NCBI GenBank assembly: GCA_030643345.1
Contig: DAOWMA010000064.1
Location: 1 to 8,554 of the forward strand
Length of the DNA: 8,554 nucleotides
DNA from: Spirochaetaceae bacterium
GTDB lineage: Bacteria > Spirochaetota > Spirochaetia > B11-G9
Direction of reading: 5' to 3'
Within the stretch, counting starts at the first letter, position 1. Each line of letters starts with the position of its first letter. Position numbers and translations under genes: made by a program. Under the pieces are notes generated by a model, which saw nothing but the letters and a program-made list of their open reading frames with translations, did no database searches and had not been told where the DNA came from. Below, in pieces: positions 1 to 6,551 of this stretch.

Positions 1-546
1 AGGATTTGTGTGGGGAATGATGACTGGCCAGATAAAATGCTCATAGGAATATGAGAAAGGGTGAAGAGGATTAACAGAGAAATGAAGGGTAAAGGGCTGA
101 ATTAAGAATAGAGATCCACGAGCAAAAAGCCTATTGGCAATGAGTTCTGAGAGGAGAACATTGATCCATGATTTCAGATAGTGGCAACCTGTTCTGGACG
201 GAAATTAAAGTGCGGTAAAATACGCGAATCACAGTTTGGTTATGGCCGGGCGAAATCCTTCATTTCTTCTGTTTTATTGTAATTATTCGGTGAATTACCG
301 GAAATGAGATTGAGGAAAAGATTTGGGAATAGTTTTAGCATAATAGATTTATGCACTTGACAGGAGACTTCTCATAACAGGCTTTTGCGATGTGGCCTAT
401 TTTTACGATTGCATGGCTATTTTGCGCCAGGTAGTAGTCCTATATTAGAGAAGAGCTATTTGTTAAATACAAAATGTGGTACAGCGCAAAAAGCTGAGAT
501 AGTTCAGTTTTCTTTTAAGAATCCGATAACGAAGTAAGGGTGACTC
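1..546. other. Gene-free stretch upstream of ftsK
   Basis: No open reading frame of useful length is present on either strand, and I recognise no RNA gene. The only short frames seen are a 16-codon frame at 168-218 with AGGAG 11 bases upstream, a 21-codon frame at 242-307, and an 11-residue stretch at the left edge (frame 2) that may be the decayed tail of a neighbouring small gene. The last ~130 bases must hold the ftsK promoter, but no clean -35/-10 pair with normal spacing could be found. An 8-bp inverted repeat (TTTTGCGC at 420-427, GCGCAAAA at 484-491) lies in this leader; its arms are 56 bases apart and it may be chance. Confidence 0.6.
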
Positions 547-2841
547 ATGTATAGAGGTAGATTATCATATTTTTCAGCAGCTGTACTCGGATTACTTGGA
601 GCTTTCTTCCTTACAGTTATAAGTTTAAGTTTTTTGGGGATTAGTAATGTCTCCGGAGATTTCCTGAAAGAAAGTTTCGTTTATGTATCATTTTACATTC
701 CATTGTATATATTTGCAGCAGCAATATTAGCTTACAGGAGAAATTTCAGTGTTAAGTGGATAATTTTACTTACAAGTACTATTTTACCATTTATAACACT
801 GGTGCTGTTTTTAAAAGTCTTTTTAGAGATGGATACTTCTTCTCCGGTACTTTTTATAGTTAATACTATGGGGAGGAAAGAGGGGTCTTTTCTTCTTTTC
901 CTTTTGCTATTGGTTGAAATTTTACTGATTTATATTTTAAGTATAAGAATGTTTAGCGGCAGCTCTGCTGTTATGGAAGAAGCTGTGAAAGAACAAGATG
1001 ATATCTCAGAAGAAACTTATTCAACCCCCGCAATTCTTCGTCCCGGGGTACTTTCTGATCGTTTCGGAGCAGAAAATAATACATTATATTCTGAAAGTCA
1101 TTCAGAGAAAACTTATGTGGACCTCCCTGAATTACGCCCTCTGAACAATCTTAAATCGATATCTTCCGAATCTTTAGAAAGCAAAAAGAGCTTTTCCATT
1201 GATTATGGTGATGATGAAGTGGAAGAGTTTGAAGAAATCGATGAAGTAGAAGAAATTGATGAGTACGATACCTACGATGAAGCAGATCCTGAAGATGAGG
1301 TTTTTTCTGAGGTAGGTGAAGGGCATCTAGTCAATACAGACGATTCCTCTAATGTATCCGAAGATAGTTCTGTATCCGGGATATCACAGGAAAAGCCGAA
1401 GAAAAAATTTACCTATGCAAATTATAGTGTTCCTACAGAAAACATCCTTAACAATTATTCAAACGGGCACTACTGGGTAATTGATGATCAGACCAGGATT
1501 GCAGCGGGAATACTTAAAGATACCCTTGAAGAGTTTAAAATAAAGGCGGAAGTAACCGGAATACAGAAGGGGCCTGTCATAACAATGTTTGAGATCCTTC
1601 CGGCCCCGGGGGTCAAGTTATCCAAAATTGCTAATTTGGCAGATAATATAGCCATGCGTTTAGCTGCTTCCAGAGTAAGAATTGTTGCCCCCATACCCGG
1701 GAAACATGCAGTAGGCATAGAGATTCCCAATAAGGAAAGGGCCATAGTATCTTTCAAGGAGATGTTGAACGATGATAAGTTCCAGGACCCCAAAAATGAG
1801 ATACCTGTTGCAATAGGTAAGGATATTACAGGAAATACACAGATTATTGATCTTGTAAAAACGCCCCACCTTTTAATAGCCGGTGCAACCGGTTCCGGAA
1901 AATCAGTATGCGTTAATGCACTTATCTGTTCGATACTTTATAAACGGACACCGGACCAGGTCCGGCTTCTTTTAATCGATCCCAAGATTGTGGAGCTTAA
2001 ACTATACAACGATATACCCCATTTGCTGACTCCTGTAATAACAGAACCTAAAAGAGCGTTTCAGGCGCTTCAGTACTGTATATATATAATGGAACAGCGA
2101 TATGCTCTCCTTGATTCCATGGGTGTACGGGATATACGGTCCTATAACAAAAAAATTAAACGTAACCGGATTGCTACAAAAAAGCTTCCTTACATAGTTG
2201 TTGTTGTTGATGAGTTTGCCGATTTGATAGCAACTTCCGGTAAAGAGCTTGAATCTATTCTCGCCCGTCTTGCAGCTATGGCCAGGGCTGTTGGTATCCA
2301 TCTTGTTCTTGCAACACAAAGACCCTCTATCGATGTTATTACGGGTCTGATTAAAGCCAATATTCCCAGCAGAATTGCCTTTATGGTATCCAATAAAATT
2401 GATTCAAGAATAATTCTGGATACTGCAGGTGCAGATAAACTGCTTGGTCAGGGTGATATGCTTTTTTCCTCTGCCTGGGACCCCTCATTAACACGAATTC
2501 AGGGAGCCTTTCTCTCGGACTCTGAAGTTGAGGCTGTAACAGCTTATGTGAAAACCCTTGGTGAACCGGACTATATCGATGACGAGATTTTTTATGATGA
2601 TGGTGAAGATACAGCGGATACAGGAAATTACAGTACCAATGATCCTCTAATGGATAAGGCTGTAGAGACCGTTGTTGTTGCCGGTAAGGCGTCTGCTTCT
2701 TATCTTCAGCGACGATTGCAGGTCGGTTATAACAGGGCCGCCAGAATGATCGAAGATATGGAAGCCAGGGGTATAGTTGGACCTCCGAACGGCAGTAAAC
2801 CCAGAGAGATTCTGCATGTACCTGACAGGGGCCGGGAGTAG
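547..2841 (+). CDS. ftsK: DNA translocase FtsK/SpoIIIE
   Basis: ATP-driven double-stranded DNA pump anchored at the division septum. In this family it clears chromosome termini from the closing septum and activates XerCD recombination at dif. Four hydrophobic segments (about residues 8-31, 45-63, 70-93 and 113-135) form the membrane domain. A linker (about 140-290) follows, very rich in Glu/Asp at 222-256. The motor (about 295-670) has Walker A GATGSGKS at 446-453, Walker B with Asp555-Glu556 after a run of valines, and the LATQRPS motif at 588-594. The C-terminal winged-helix gamma domain (about 700-757), which reads polar KOPS-type sequences in this family, is intact. Length (764 aa) is normal for FtsK with a short linker. 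The ATG at 547 is preceded by AAGGGTG at 536-542, a good ribosome site. An imperfect palindrome begins 24 bases after the stop. All motifs are intact, so function is likely. Confidence 0.97.
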   Translation: MYRGRLSYFSAAVLGLLGAFFLTVISLSFLGISNVSGDFLKESFVYVSFYIPLYIFAAAILAYRRNFSVKWIILLTSTILPFITLVLFLKVFLEMDTSSPVLFIVNTMGRKEGSFLLFLLLLVEILLIYILSIRMFSGSSAVMEEAVKEQDDISEETYSTPAILRPGVLSDRFGAENNTLYSESHSEKTYVDLPELRPLNNLKSISSESLESKKSFSIDYGDDEVEEFEEIDEVEEIDEYDTYDEADPEDEVFSEVGEGHLVNTDDSSNVSEDSSVSGISQEKPKKKFTYANYSVPTENILNNYSNGHYWVIDDQTRIAAGILKDTLEEFKIKAEVTGIQKGPVITMFEILPAPGVKLSKIANLADNIAMRLAASRVRIVAPIPGKHAVGIEIPNKERAIVSFKEMLNDDKFQDPKNEIPVAIGKDITGNTQIIDLVKTPHLLIAGATGSGKSVCVNALICSILYKRTPDQVRLLLIDPKIVELKLYNDIPHLLTPVITEPKRAFQALQYCIYIMEQRYALLDSMGVRDIRSYNKKIKRNRIATKKLPYIVVVVDEFADLIATSGKELESILARLAAMARAVGIHLVLATQRPSIDVITGLIKANIPSRIAFMVSNKIDSRIILDTAGADKLLGQGDMLFSSAWDPSLTRIQGAFLSDSEVEAVTAYVKTLGEPDYIDDEIFYDDGEDTADTGNYSTNDPLMDKAVETVVVAGKASASYLQRRLQVGYNRAARMIEDMEARGIVGPPNGSKPREILHVPDRGRE

Positions 2842-2864
2842 AATTTGAGTCGGGTGGTGTTAGA

Positions 2865-2899
2865 TCAGTAGGGGACGGTTTAAAACCGTTCCCTACTGA
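2865..2899. repeat. REP-like palindrome, copy 1 (after ftsK)
   Basis: Two 17-base arms around a central A at 2882 pair completely, with one G:T wobble (2874/2890). The inner 29 bases (2868-2896) match the palindrome inside the transposase gene at 3274-3302 at 27 of 29 positions. It lies just after the ftsK stop and before the transposase, the usual position of REP elements flanking a REP-associated transposase. As RNA it would form a strong hairpin that could protect the ftsK 3' end, but no T-run follows, so it is not a canonical terminator. Confidence 0.85.
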
Positions 2900-2997
2900 A
2901 TAATGCTATAGATTCCGGCTATTTTTATTACATTATCAGAAAACGTTGAAGCAGGAACACCAAATTGCCTGTATTAGATAGTATAGGCAGGTGTCAA

Positions 2998-3540
2998 ATG
3001 AATAGAGAACGTAAGGGAAATCGATTACAAAATTATGATTATTCACAGCCAGGATATTATTATGTTACGATCTGTGTGCATCCCGGTTTAAAAAGGTGCA
3101 ATGTTTTTGGTGTCATTAATAATGGGAAAATGAAATTAAATAAATATGGGGAAATTTTGAACCATGTATGGCAAAATTTACCAGGCCATTATCATAATTG
3201 TTTATTGGATGAATATATTATTATGCCCGACCATTTCCATGGGATTGTGGAAATTATCACCGATGTTGATAATGTAGGGAACGGTTTGAAACCGTTCCCT
3301 ACGGTAAAACATCACGGATTGCCTGAAATCATCCGCGGATTTAAAACATTTTCATCCCGTGGAATTAATGCAATAAATAATGGTAATACATTCCGCTGGC
3401 AAAAATCCTATTACGACCGCATTGTCCGTAATGATAAATCATTAAATCACATCCGGCAATATATTATTGATAATCCGGCAAATTGGTATACCCATACCAG
3501 ACCATTTCCATGGGATTGTGGAAATTATCACCGATGTTGA
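2998..3540 (+). CDS. REP-associated tyrosine transposase (Y1/HUH, IS200-like), altered C-terminus
   Basis: Member of the Y1 transposase family (RAYT/TnpA-REP), single-strand DNA endonucleases that cut and join REP hairpins. The N-terminus has the family pattern Asn-Arg-Leu-Gln-Asn-Tyr-Asp-Tyr-Ser-Gln-Pro-Gly. The metal-binding HUH motif is His79-Phe80-His81 inside MPDHFHG. The catalytic tyrosine is Tyr138 or Tyr139 in WQKSYYDRIVRN, more likely the second. Residues 93-102 (VGNGLKPFPT) are encoded by a perfect 29-bp REP palindrome lying in frame. The protein is 180 aa from the ATG at 2998; a TTG at 2965 would add 11 residues, but the family normally begins near Met-Asn-Arg and AGGTG (2989-2993) precedes this ATG closely. 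From about residue 168 the sequence is an out-of-phase reading of a duplicated block of the same gene, so the native tail is lost. Catalytic residues are intact; activity is uncertain. Confidence 0.88.
   Translation: MNRERKGNRLQNYDYSQPGYYYVTICVHPGLKRCNVFGVINNGKMKLNKYGEILNHVWQNLPGHYHNCLLDEYIIMPDHFHGIVEIITDVDNVGNGLKPFPTVKHHGLPEIIRGFKTFSSRGINAINNGNTFRWQKSYYDRIVRNDKSLNHIRQYIIDNPANWYTHTRPFPWDCGNYHRC
3229..3335 (+). repeat. 107-bp direct repeat, copy A (inside the transposase gene)
   Basis: This block runs from the Asp codon before the HUH motif to the Ile-Ile-Arg after the REP-encoded segment. It is repeated 271 bases downstream at 3500-3606 with only two differences (T3270 versus C3541, C3315 versus T3586), giving 105 of 107 identical. 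It contains palindrome copy 2 (3274-3302). The sequences diverge sharply at both ends. Confidence 0.97.
3274..3302. repeat. REP palindrome, copy 2, in frame inside the transposase
   Basis: Arms GTAGGGAACGGTTT and AAACCGTTCCCTAC pair perfectly around a central G at 3288. The first base is codon position 1, so the palindrome is read as Val-Gly-Asn-Gly-Leu-Lys-Pro-Phe-Pro plus the first bases of a Thr codon. It falls between the HUH motif and the following conserved helix (Leu-Pro-Glu-Ile-Ile-Arg-Gly-Phe-Lys), where an insertion is tolerated. It is identical to copy 3 and near-identical to copy 1. Confidence 0.95.
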
Positions 3541-3606
3541 CAATGTAGGGAACGGTTTGAAACCGTTCCCTACGGTAAAACATCATGGATTGCCTGAAAT
3601 CATCCG
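3500..3606 (+). repeat. 107-bp direct repeat, copy B (transposase gene fragment)
   Basis: Second copy of 3229-3335. It still has an open frame in the original phase (Asp-His-Phe-His-Gly through Leu-Pro-Glu-Ile-Ile-Arg), within an open frame of 3467-3667. It lacks the start and the tyrosine motif and so cannot encode a working enzyme; it is best treated as a gene fragment. Its first 41 bases are read in a different phase as the last 14 codons of the transposase. After 3606 the sequence no longer resembles the transposase, so this is not a simple intact tandem duplication. Confidence 0.95.
3545..3573. repeat. REP palindrome, copy 3
   Basis: Identical over 29 bases to copy 2 at 3274-3302 and in the same orientation, carried in direct-repeat copy B. 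With copy 1 it brackets the transposase coding region. Confidence 0.95.
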
Positions 3607-3663
3607 AAATCAAAAAACGTTAGGGATTGAAACGGAAATCCCGCACCGTGGGTGTATGTTGCT

Positions 3664-3691
3664 GTAGAGACGCAAGATCTTGCGTCTGTAC
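3664..3691. repeat. REP-like palindrome of a second type
   Basis: A perfect 20-base palindrome (AGACGCAAGATCTTGCGTCT, 3668-3687) extends to 28 bases with one mismatched pair (3667/3688). It starts with GTAG and ends with GTAC, so its outer bases resemble those of the first palindrome family while its core differs. From memory, dispersed palindromes with a GAGACGCAA...TTGCGTCTC core occur between genes in several bacterial phyla; this has not been searched here. Confidence 0.8.
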
Positions 3692-3753
3692 GTACCAAAT
3701 CAAATTGTGGTCATGTTAATCAAATCCGGGAGGAATTGCAGTGGAAAGCCCGG

Positions 3754-3790
3754 CCCTGTTGGGGCGAATTCCATATTCGCCCCAACAGGG
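3754..3790. repeat. Long hairpin repeat of a third type
   Basis: Perfect 16-base arms (CCCTGTTGGGGCGAAT and ATTCGCCCCAACAGGG) flank a 5-base loop (TCCAT, 3770-3774). The GC-rich stem is strong, but no T-run follows on either strand, which argues against an intrinsic terminator. The GGGGCGAAT...ATTCGCCCC core resembles dispersed REP-type repeats. It is unrelated in sequence to the other two palindrome types here. Confidence 0.85.
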
Positions 3791-3898
3791 AAACGCCCAA
3801 AAAATTAGAAAATAATAATAAAAATTCCCAATTATAGGATTAATTTTGCATTAGTGAGTGTTGTCCAGTCGAATTTAGGTCCAAAACAGTTAAATAAG

Positions 3899-3957
3899 TT
3901 GATCTTTCTTAAAAAATATATAACATTACTTCAATTATACTTTATAGAGGCACTTTA
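3899..3957 (+). promoter_or_regulatory. Probable topA promoter region and ribosome site
   Basis: This AT-rich leader contains TTGATC (3899-3904), TATATAAC (3917-3924) and TATACT (3936-3941). No pair has ideal 16-18 base spacing: TTGATC to TATAAC is 14 bases, and TATACT lacks a good -35 box. The ribosome site AGAGG (3946-3950), seven bases before the ATG at 3958, is clear and fixes the topA start. Since the repeat island separates topA from ftsK, topA probably has its own promoter here; the exact boxes are uncertain. Confidence 0.4.
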
Positions 3958-6513
3958 ATGAGCAAAAAAATATTCGTAATTGTCGAATCACCAACCAAGG
4001 CAAAAACTATACGTAAATTTCTCCCTGCAAACTATACTGTGGATGCAAGCATCGGTCATGTTCGGGACCTTCCTAAATCTGCAGCAGATATTCCTCAGAA
4101 ATTAAAAGGTGAGGAATGGACTAAGCTTGGGATAGATGTTGAAAACAATTTTAAGCCTCTATATGTCACCCCAAGAGGAAAGGGTAAGATTGTCAGAGAG
4201 CTTAAAAAGAAGCTTAAAGAAGCGGATATGCTTCTGCTGGCAACTGATGAAGACAGGGAAGGGGAAAGTATTTCCTGGCATTTAGTAGATATTCTTAAAC
4301 CGAAAGTTCCTGTAAAACGAATGGTTTTTCATGAAATAACAAAAAAAGCTATAGAGAGAGCACTGGAAGCCGGAAGGGATATCGATATAGATCTTGTTAA
4401 TGCCCAGGAAACAAGAAGGGTTTTGGATAGACTCTACGGATACACTCTCTCTCCGCTGATATGGAAAAAAATATCATACGGCCTTTCTGCCGGACGGGTC
4501 CAGTCACCAGGATTAAGATTGATAGTAGATAGGGAAAGAGACAGAATTAAGTTTAAAAAGGCTGTTTACTGGGACCTTTCGGCAGTTATTAATCCTGGAG
4601 AAGGCAGAGAAAAGGAAGTTTTTGAAGCAAAGCTTGAATCTGTTAATGATAAGAAGGTTTCTTCCGGTAAAGATTTTGATTCCTTTACCGGTAAATTGCT
4701 TACAAATAAAGATGTTTTAATACTGAATGAGAAAACTGCTCCGGATCTGGAAAATAAACTTAAGAATGGAGATTGGAAAGTTCTTTCTATTGGTGAAAAA
4801 TCAACCAGACAAAGACCTTCCCCTCCTTTTATTACTTCGACTCTGCAGCAGGATGGTAACAGAAAGCTGAGGATGTCAGCCAAAGAGACTATGCGGACTG
4901 CCCAGCGTCTGTATGAACAGGGTTTTATAACATATATGCGTACCGATTCTCCAACCCTCAGCAATGAAGGGATAAATGGTGCCATAGAGAGTGTTAAGCG
5001 ACTTTATGGAGAGAGTTATCTTACCGGGACGCCAAGACAGTTTACCGCTAAATCCAAAGGGGCCCAGGAAGCTCATGAGGCTATAAGGCCTGCTGGAGAA
5101 ATATTTGTACATCCCGATAAAACAGGGCTTGATGGCCGGGAACTGGCTCTTTATACACTCATCTGGAAAAGAACACTGGCTTCCCAGATGAAGGATGCAG
5201 ATAAAATTTCCACAACAGCCAAAATAGAGGTTGGTGATGCTTTGTTTTCTGCTACAGGAACCAGAATAGCATTTTCCGGATTTCTCCGGGTTTATGTAGA
5301 GGGCCGTGATGAGCCGGATGCTGCACTGGATGATAAAGAAACCTTCCTCCCGGAGCTGAAGGAGGGACAAAGGGTGGTCCTGGATAAGCTTACATCCCTT
5401 CGTCATGAAACAAAGGCCCCTGCAAGGTATACTGAAGCAGCTCTTGTAAGCCGGTTGGAAAAATTGGGTATTGGCAGACCGTCAACATATGCTTCTATAA
5501 TAAATACATTATTTGACCGTCAATATATTAGAAGGCAGGCAACTGCACTTATTCCTACCTTTACCGGTTTTGCAGTAACACAGCTCCTGGAAAATCACTT
5601 TCCCTATCTTATTGAATATAGTTTTACGTCAGAGATGGAAAGTGCCCTGGATGAAATATCACTGGGAAAAATTGATCGTCTTAAGTATCTTGAGAAATTT
5701 TATCTTGGTAAAAACGGCCTGAAGAATCAGGTTGATAATCGGGAGAAAGAGATTAAACCTGATGAAGCCCGTACCATAAAACTTCCCCATCTTGGTCCGG
5801 TTTCCGGTGTCAAAGTAGGGAAATACGGTCCTTATTTTATCCATGAGCTGGAAGGAGATGGTGAAAATATTCATGCATCAATTCCTGAAGAAATTGCTCC
5901 TGCAGATCTTTCTGAAACAGATATTCTTGAAATTATTGAACTTCAGAAAAACGGTCCTGTACCTATGGGAGTACATCCTGAAACGGGAGAGAATATTTTT
6001 TGTCTTACCGGCCGTTATGGGGCATATTTTCAATTGGGGGAAAAGACTGAGGAAATCCCTAAGCCAAAGAGGGCCAGCCTTCCAAAAGGTAAGAAACCAA
6101 AAGATGTGACAATGGAGGATGCCATTCAGCAGCTTAGCCTTCCAAGACTTGTAGGTATGCATCCTGAAACCGGTCTTGAGATAAGGGTAAATGAGGGGCG
6201 GTTTGGGCCTTATATAGCCTATAATGACGAGTTTAGATCTCTTAAAAAAGATGATGATCTTTTTGAAGTTACTCTGGAGCGGGTGCTGGAAATTCTCTCC
6301 GAACCTAAGAAAGGGAGAGGTAGTTCTACTGTATTAAAGGATTTCGGCAATAACGGAGCTAAAAAAGATTCTCTCTCTATTATTGACGGGCGATATGGTC
6401 CCTATATAAAGTATGGAAAGAAGAACATAAAGCTCCCGAAAGATAAAAAAGAAAGAACAGTAATAGAAGGTTTAACTCTGGAAGATGTAATGGCAATAGT
6501 CCAGGATGCATGA
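3958..6513 (+). CDS. topA: DNA topoisomerase I (type IA)
   Basis: Relaxes negatively supercoiled DNA by cutting one strand through a 5'-phosphotyrosine link. The N-terminal TOPRIM domain has Glu10 in IVESPTKAKTI and the acidic triad Asp97, Asp99, Glu101 in ATDEDREGE. The central domains carry SAGRVQSP (about 177-184) and the active-site tyrosine Tyr326 in FITYMRTDS, matching E. coli Tyr319. Downstream, GIGRPSTYASII is also intact. The C-terminal part (about 610-851) has no Cys4 zinc fingers; the whole protein has a single Cys (682). It carries four Gly-(Lys/Arg)-(Tyr/Phe)-Gly-(Pro/Ala)-Tyr repeats, near 621-627, 685-690, 747-752 and 811-815, a topology seen in spirochaetes, Bacteroidetes, chlamydiae and others. 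Length is 851 aa. AGAGG precedes the ATG by seven bases. The gene converges on the hydrolase gene with a 38-base gap that lacks a T-tailed terminator. Confidence 0.97.
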   Translation: MSKKIFVIVESPTKAKTIRKFLPANYTVDASIGHVRDLPKSAADIPQKLKGEEWTKLGIDVENNFKPLYVTPRGKGKIVRELKKKLKEADMLLLATDEDREGESISWHLVDILKPKVPVKRMVFHEITKKAIERALEAGRDIDIDLVNAQETRRVLDRLYGYTLSPLIWKKISYGLSAGRVQSPGLRLIVDRERDRIKFKKAVYWDLSAVINPGEGREKEVFEAKLESVNDKKVSSGKDFDSFTGKLLTNKDVLILNEKTAPDLENKLKNGDWKVLSIGEKSTRQRPSPPFITSTLQQDGNRKLRMSAKETMRTAQRLYEQGFITYMRTDSPTLSNEGINGAIESVKRLYGESYLTGTPRQFTAKSKGAQEAHEAIRPAGEIFVHPDKTGLDGRELALYTLIWKRTLASQMKDADKISTTAKIEVGDALFSATGTRIAFSGFLRVYVEGRDEPDAALDDKETFLPELKEGQRVVLDKLTSLRHETKAPARYTEAALVSRLEKLGIGRPSTYASIINTLFDRQYIRRQATALIPTFTGFAVTQLLENHFPYLIEYSFTSEMESALDEISLGKIDRLKYLEKFYLGKNGLKNQVDNREKEIKPDEARTIKLPHLGPVSGVKVGKYGPYFIHELEGDGENIHASIPEEIAPADLSETDILEIIELQKNGPVPMGVHPETGENIFCLTGRYGAYFQLGEKTEEIPKPKRASLPKGKKPKDVTMEDAIQQLSLPRLVGMHPETGLEIRVNEGRFGPYIAYNDEFRSLKKDDDLFEVTLERVLEILSEPKKGRGSSTVLKDFGNNGAKKDSLSIIDGRYGPYIKYGKKNIKLPKDKKERTVIEGLTLEDVMAIVQDA

Positions 6514-6551
6514 CCGAGCAGCAAACTTGTTTGCGACCAGGTTAAAGAAGC

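Larger units (their letters stand above)
3541..3957. other. Intergenic repeat region and topA leader
   Basis: Between the transposase stop and topA there is no convincing gene. From left to right it holds the rest of repeat copy B with palindrome copy 3, about 57 bases of unassigned sequence (3607-3663), a 28-base palindrome (3664-3691), a 62-base spacer, a 37-base hairpin (3754-3790), and an AT-rich stretch leading to topA. A 61-codon frame at 3652-3837 is made almost wholly from the two palindromes and shows no recognisable protein family. Confidence 0.75.

Noticed and set aside
357..362. TTGACA as a -35 box for ftsK
   Set aside because: The sequence 16-18 bases downstream (around 379-386) is not like a -10 box, and the nearest CATAAC is only 10 bases away.
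420..491. 8-bp inverted repeat TTTTGCGC / GCGCAAAA upstream of ftsK
   Set aside because: The arms are 56 bases apart and do not extend, which is compatible with chance; no known operator matches.
1951..1965. CCGGACC-A-GGTCCGG palindrome inside ftsK
   Set aside because: It is short, lies in a conserved coding region of the motor domain, and shows no second copy, so chance and codon choice explain it.
3229..3606. Repeated blocks as a CRISPR array
   Set aside because: There are only two long copies with coding content and a 164-base gap; the palindromes are irregularly spaced and no cas gene is present.
3467..3667. 66-codon open frame containing the HUH motif
   Set aside because: It is direct-repeat copy B in the original phase. 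It lacks the N-terminal strand and the catalytic tyrosine, so it is a gene fragment and not a separate gene.
3754..3790. Strong hairpin as a Rho-independent terminator
   Set aside because: No T-run follows the stem on either strand; downstream bases on the plus strand are A-rich, and the symmetry fits a dispersed repeat better.
3652..3837. 61-codon open frame on the plus strand
   Set aside because: It is built mostly from the two palindromes at 3664-3691 and 3754-3790, has no ribosome site or recognisable motif, and is best seen as a by-product of repeats.
6521..6534. GCAAAC-TT-GTTTGC inverted repeat between topA and the hydrolase gene as a bidirectional terminator
   Set aside because: The stem is at most 5 bp with a workable loop and no T-run follows on either side, so it is too weak to call.
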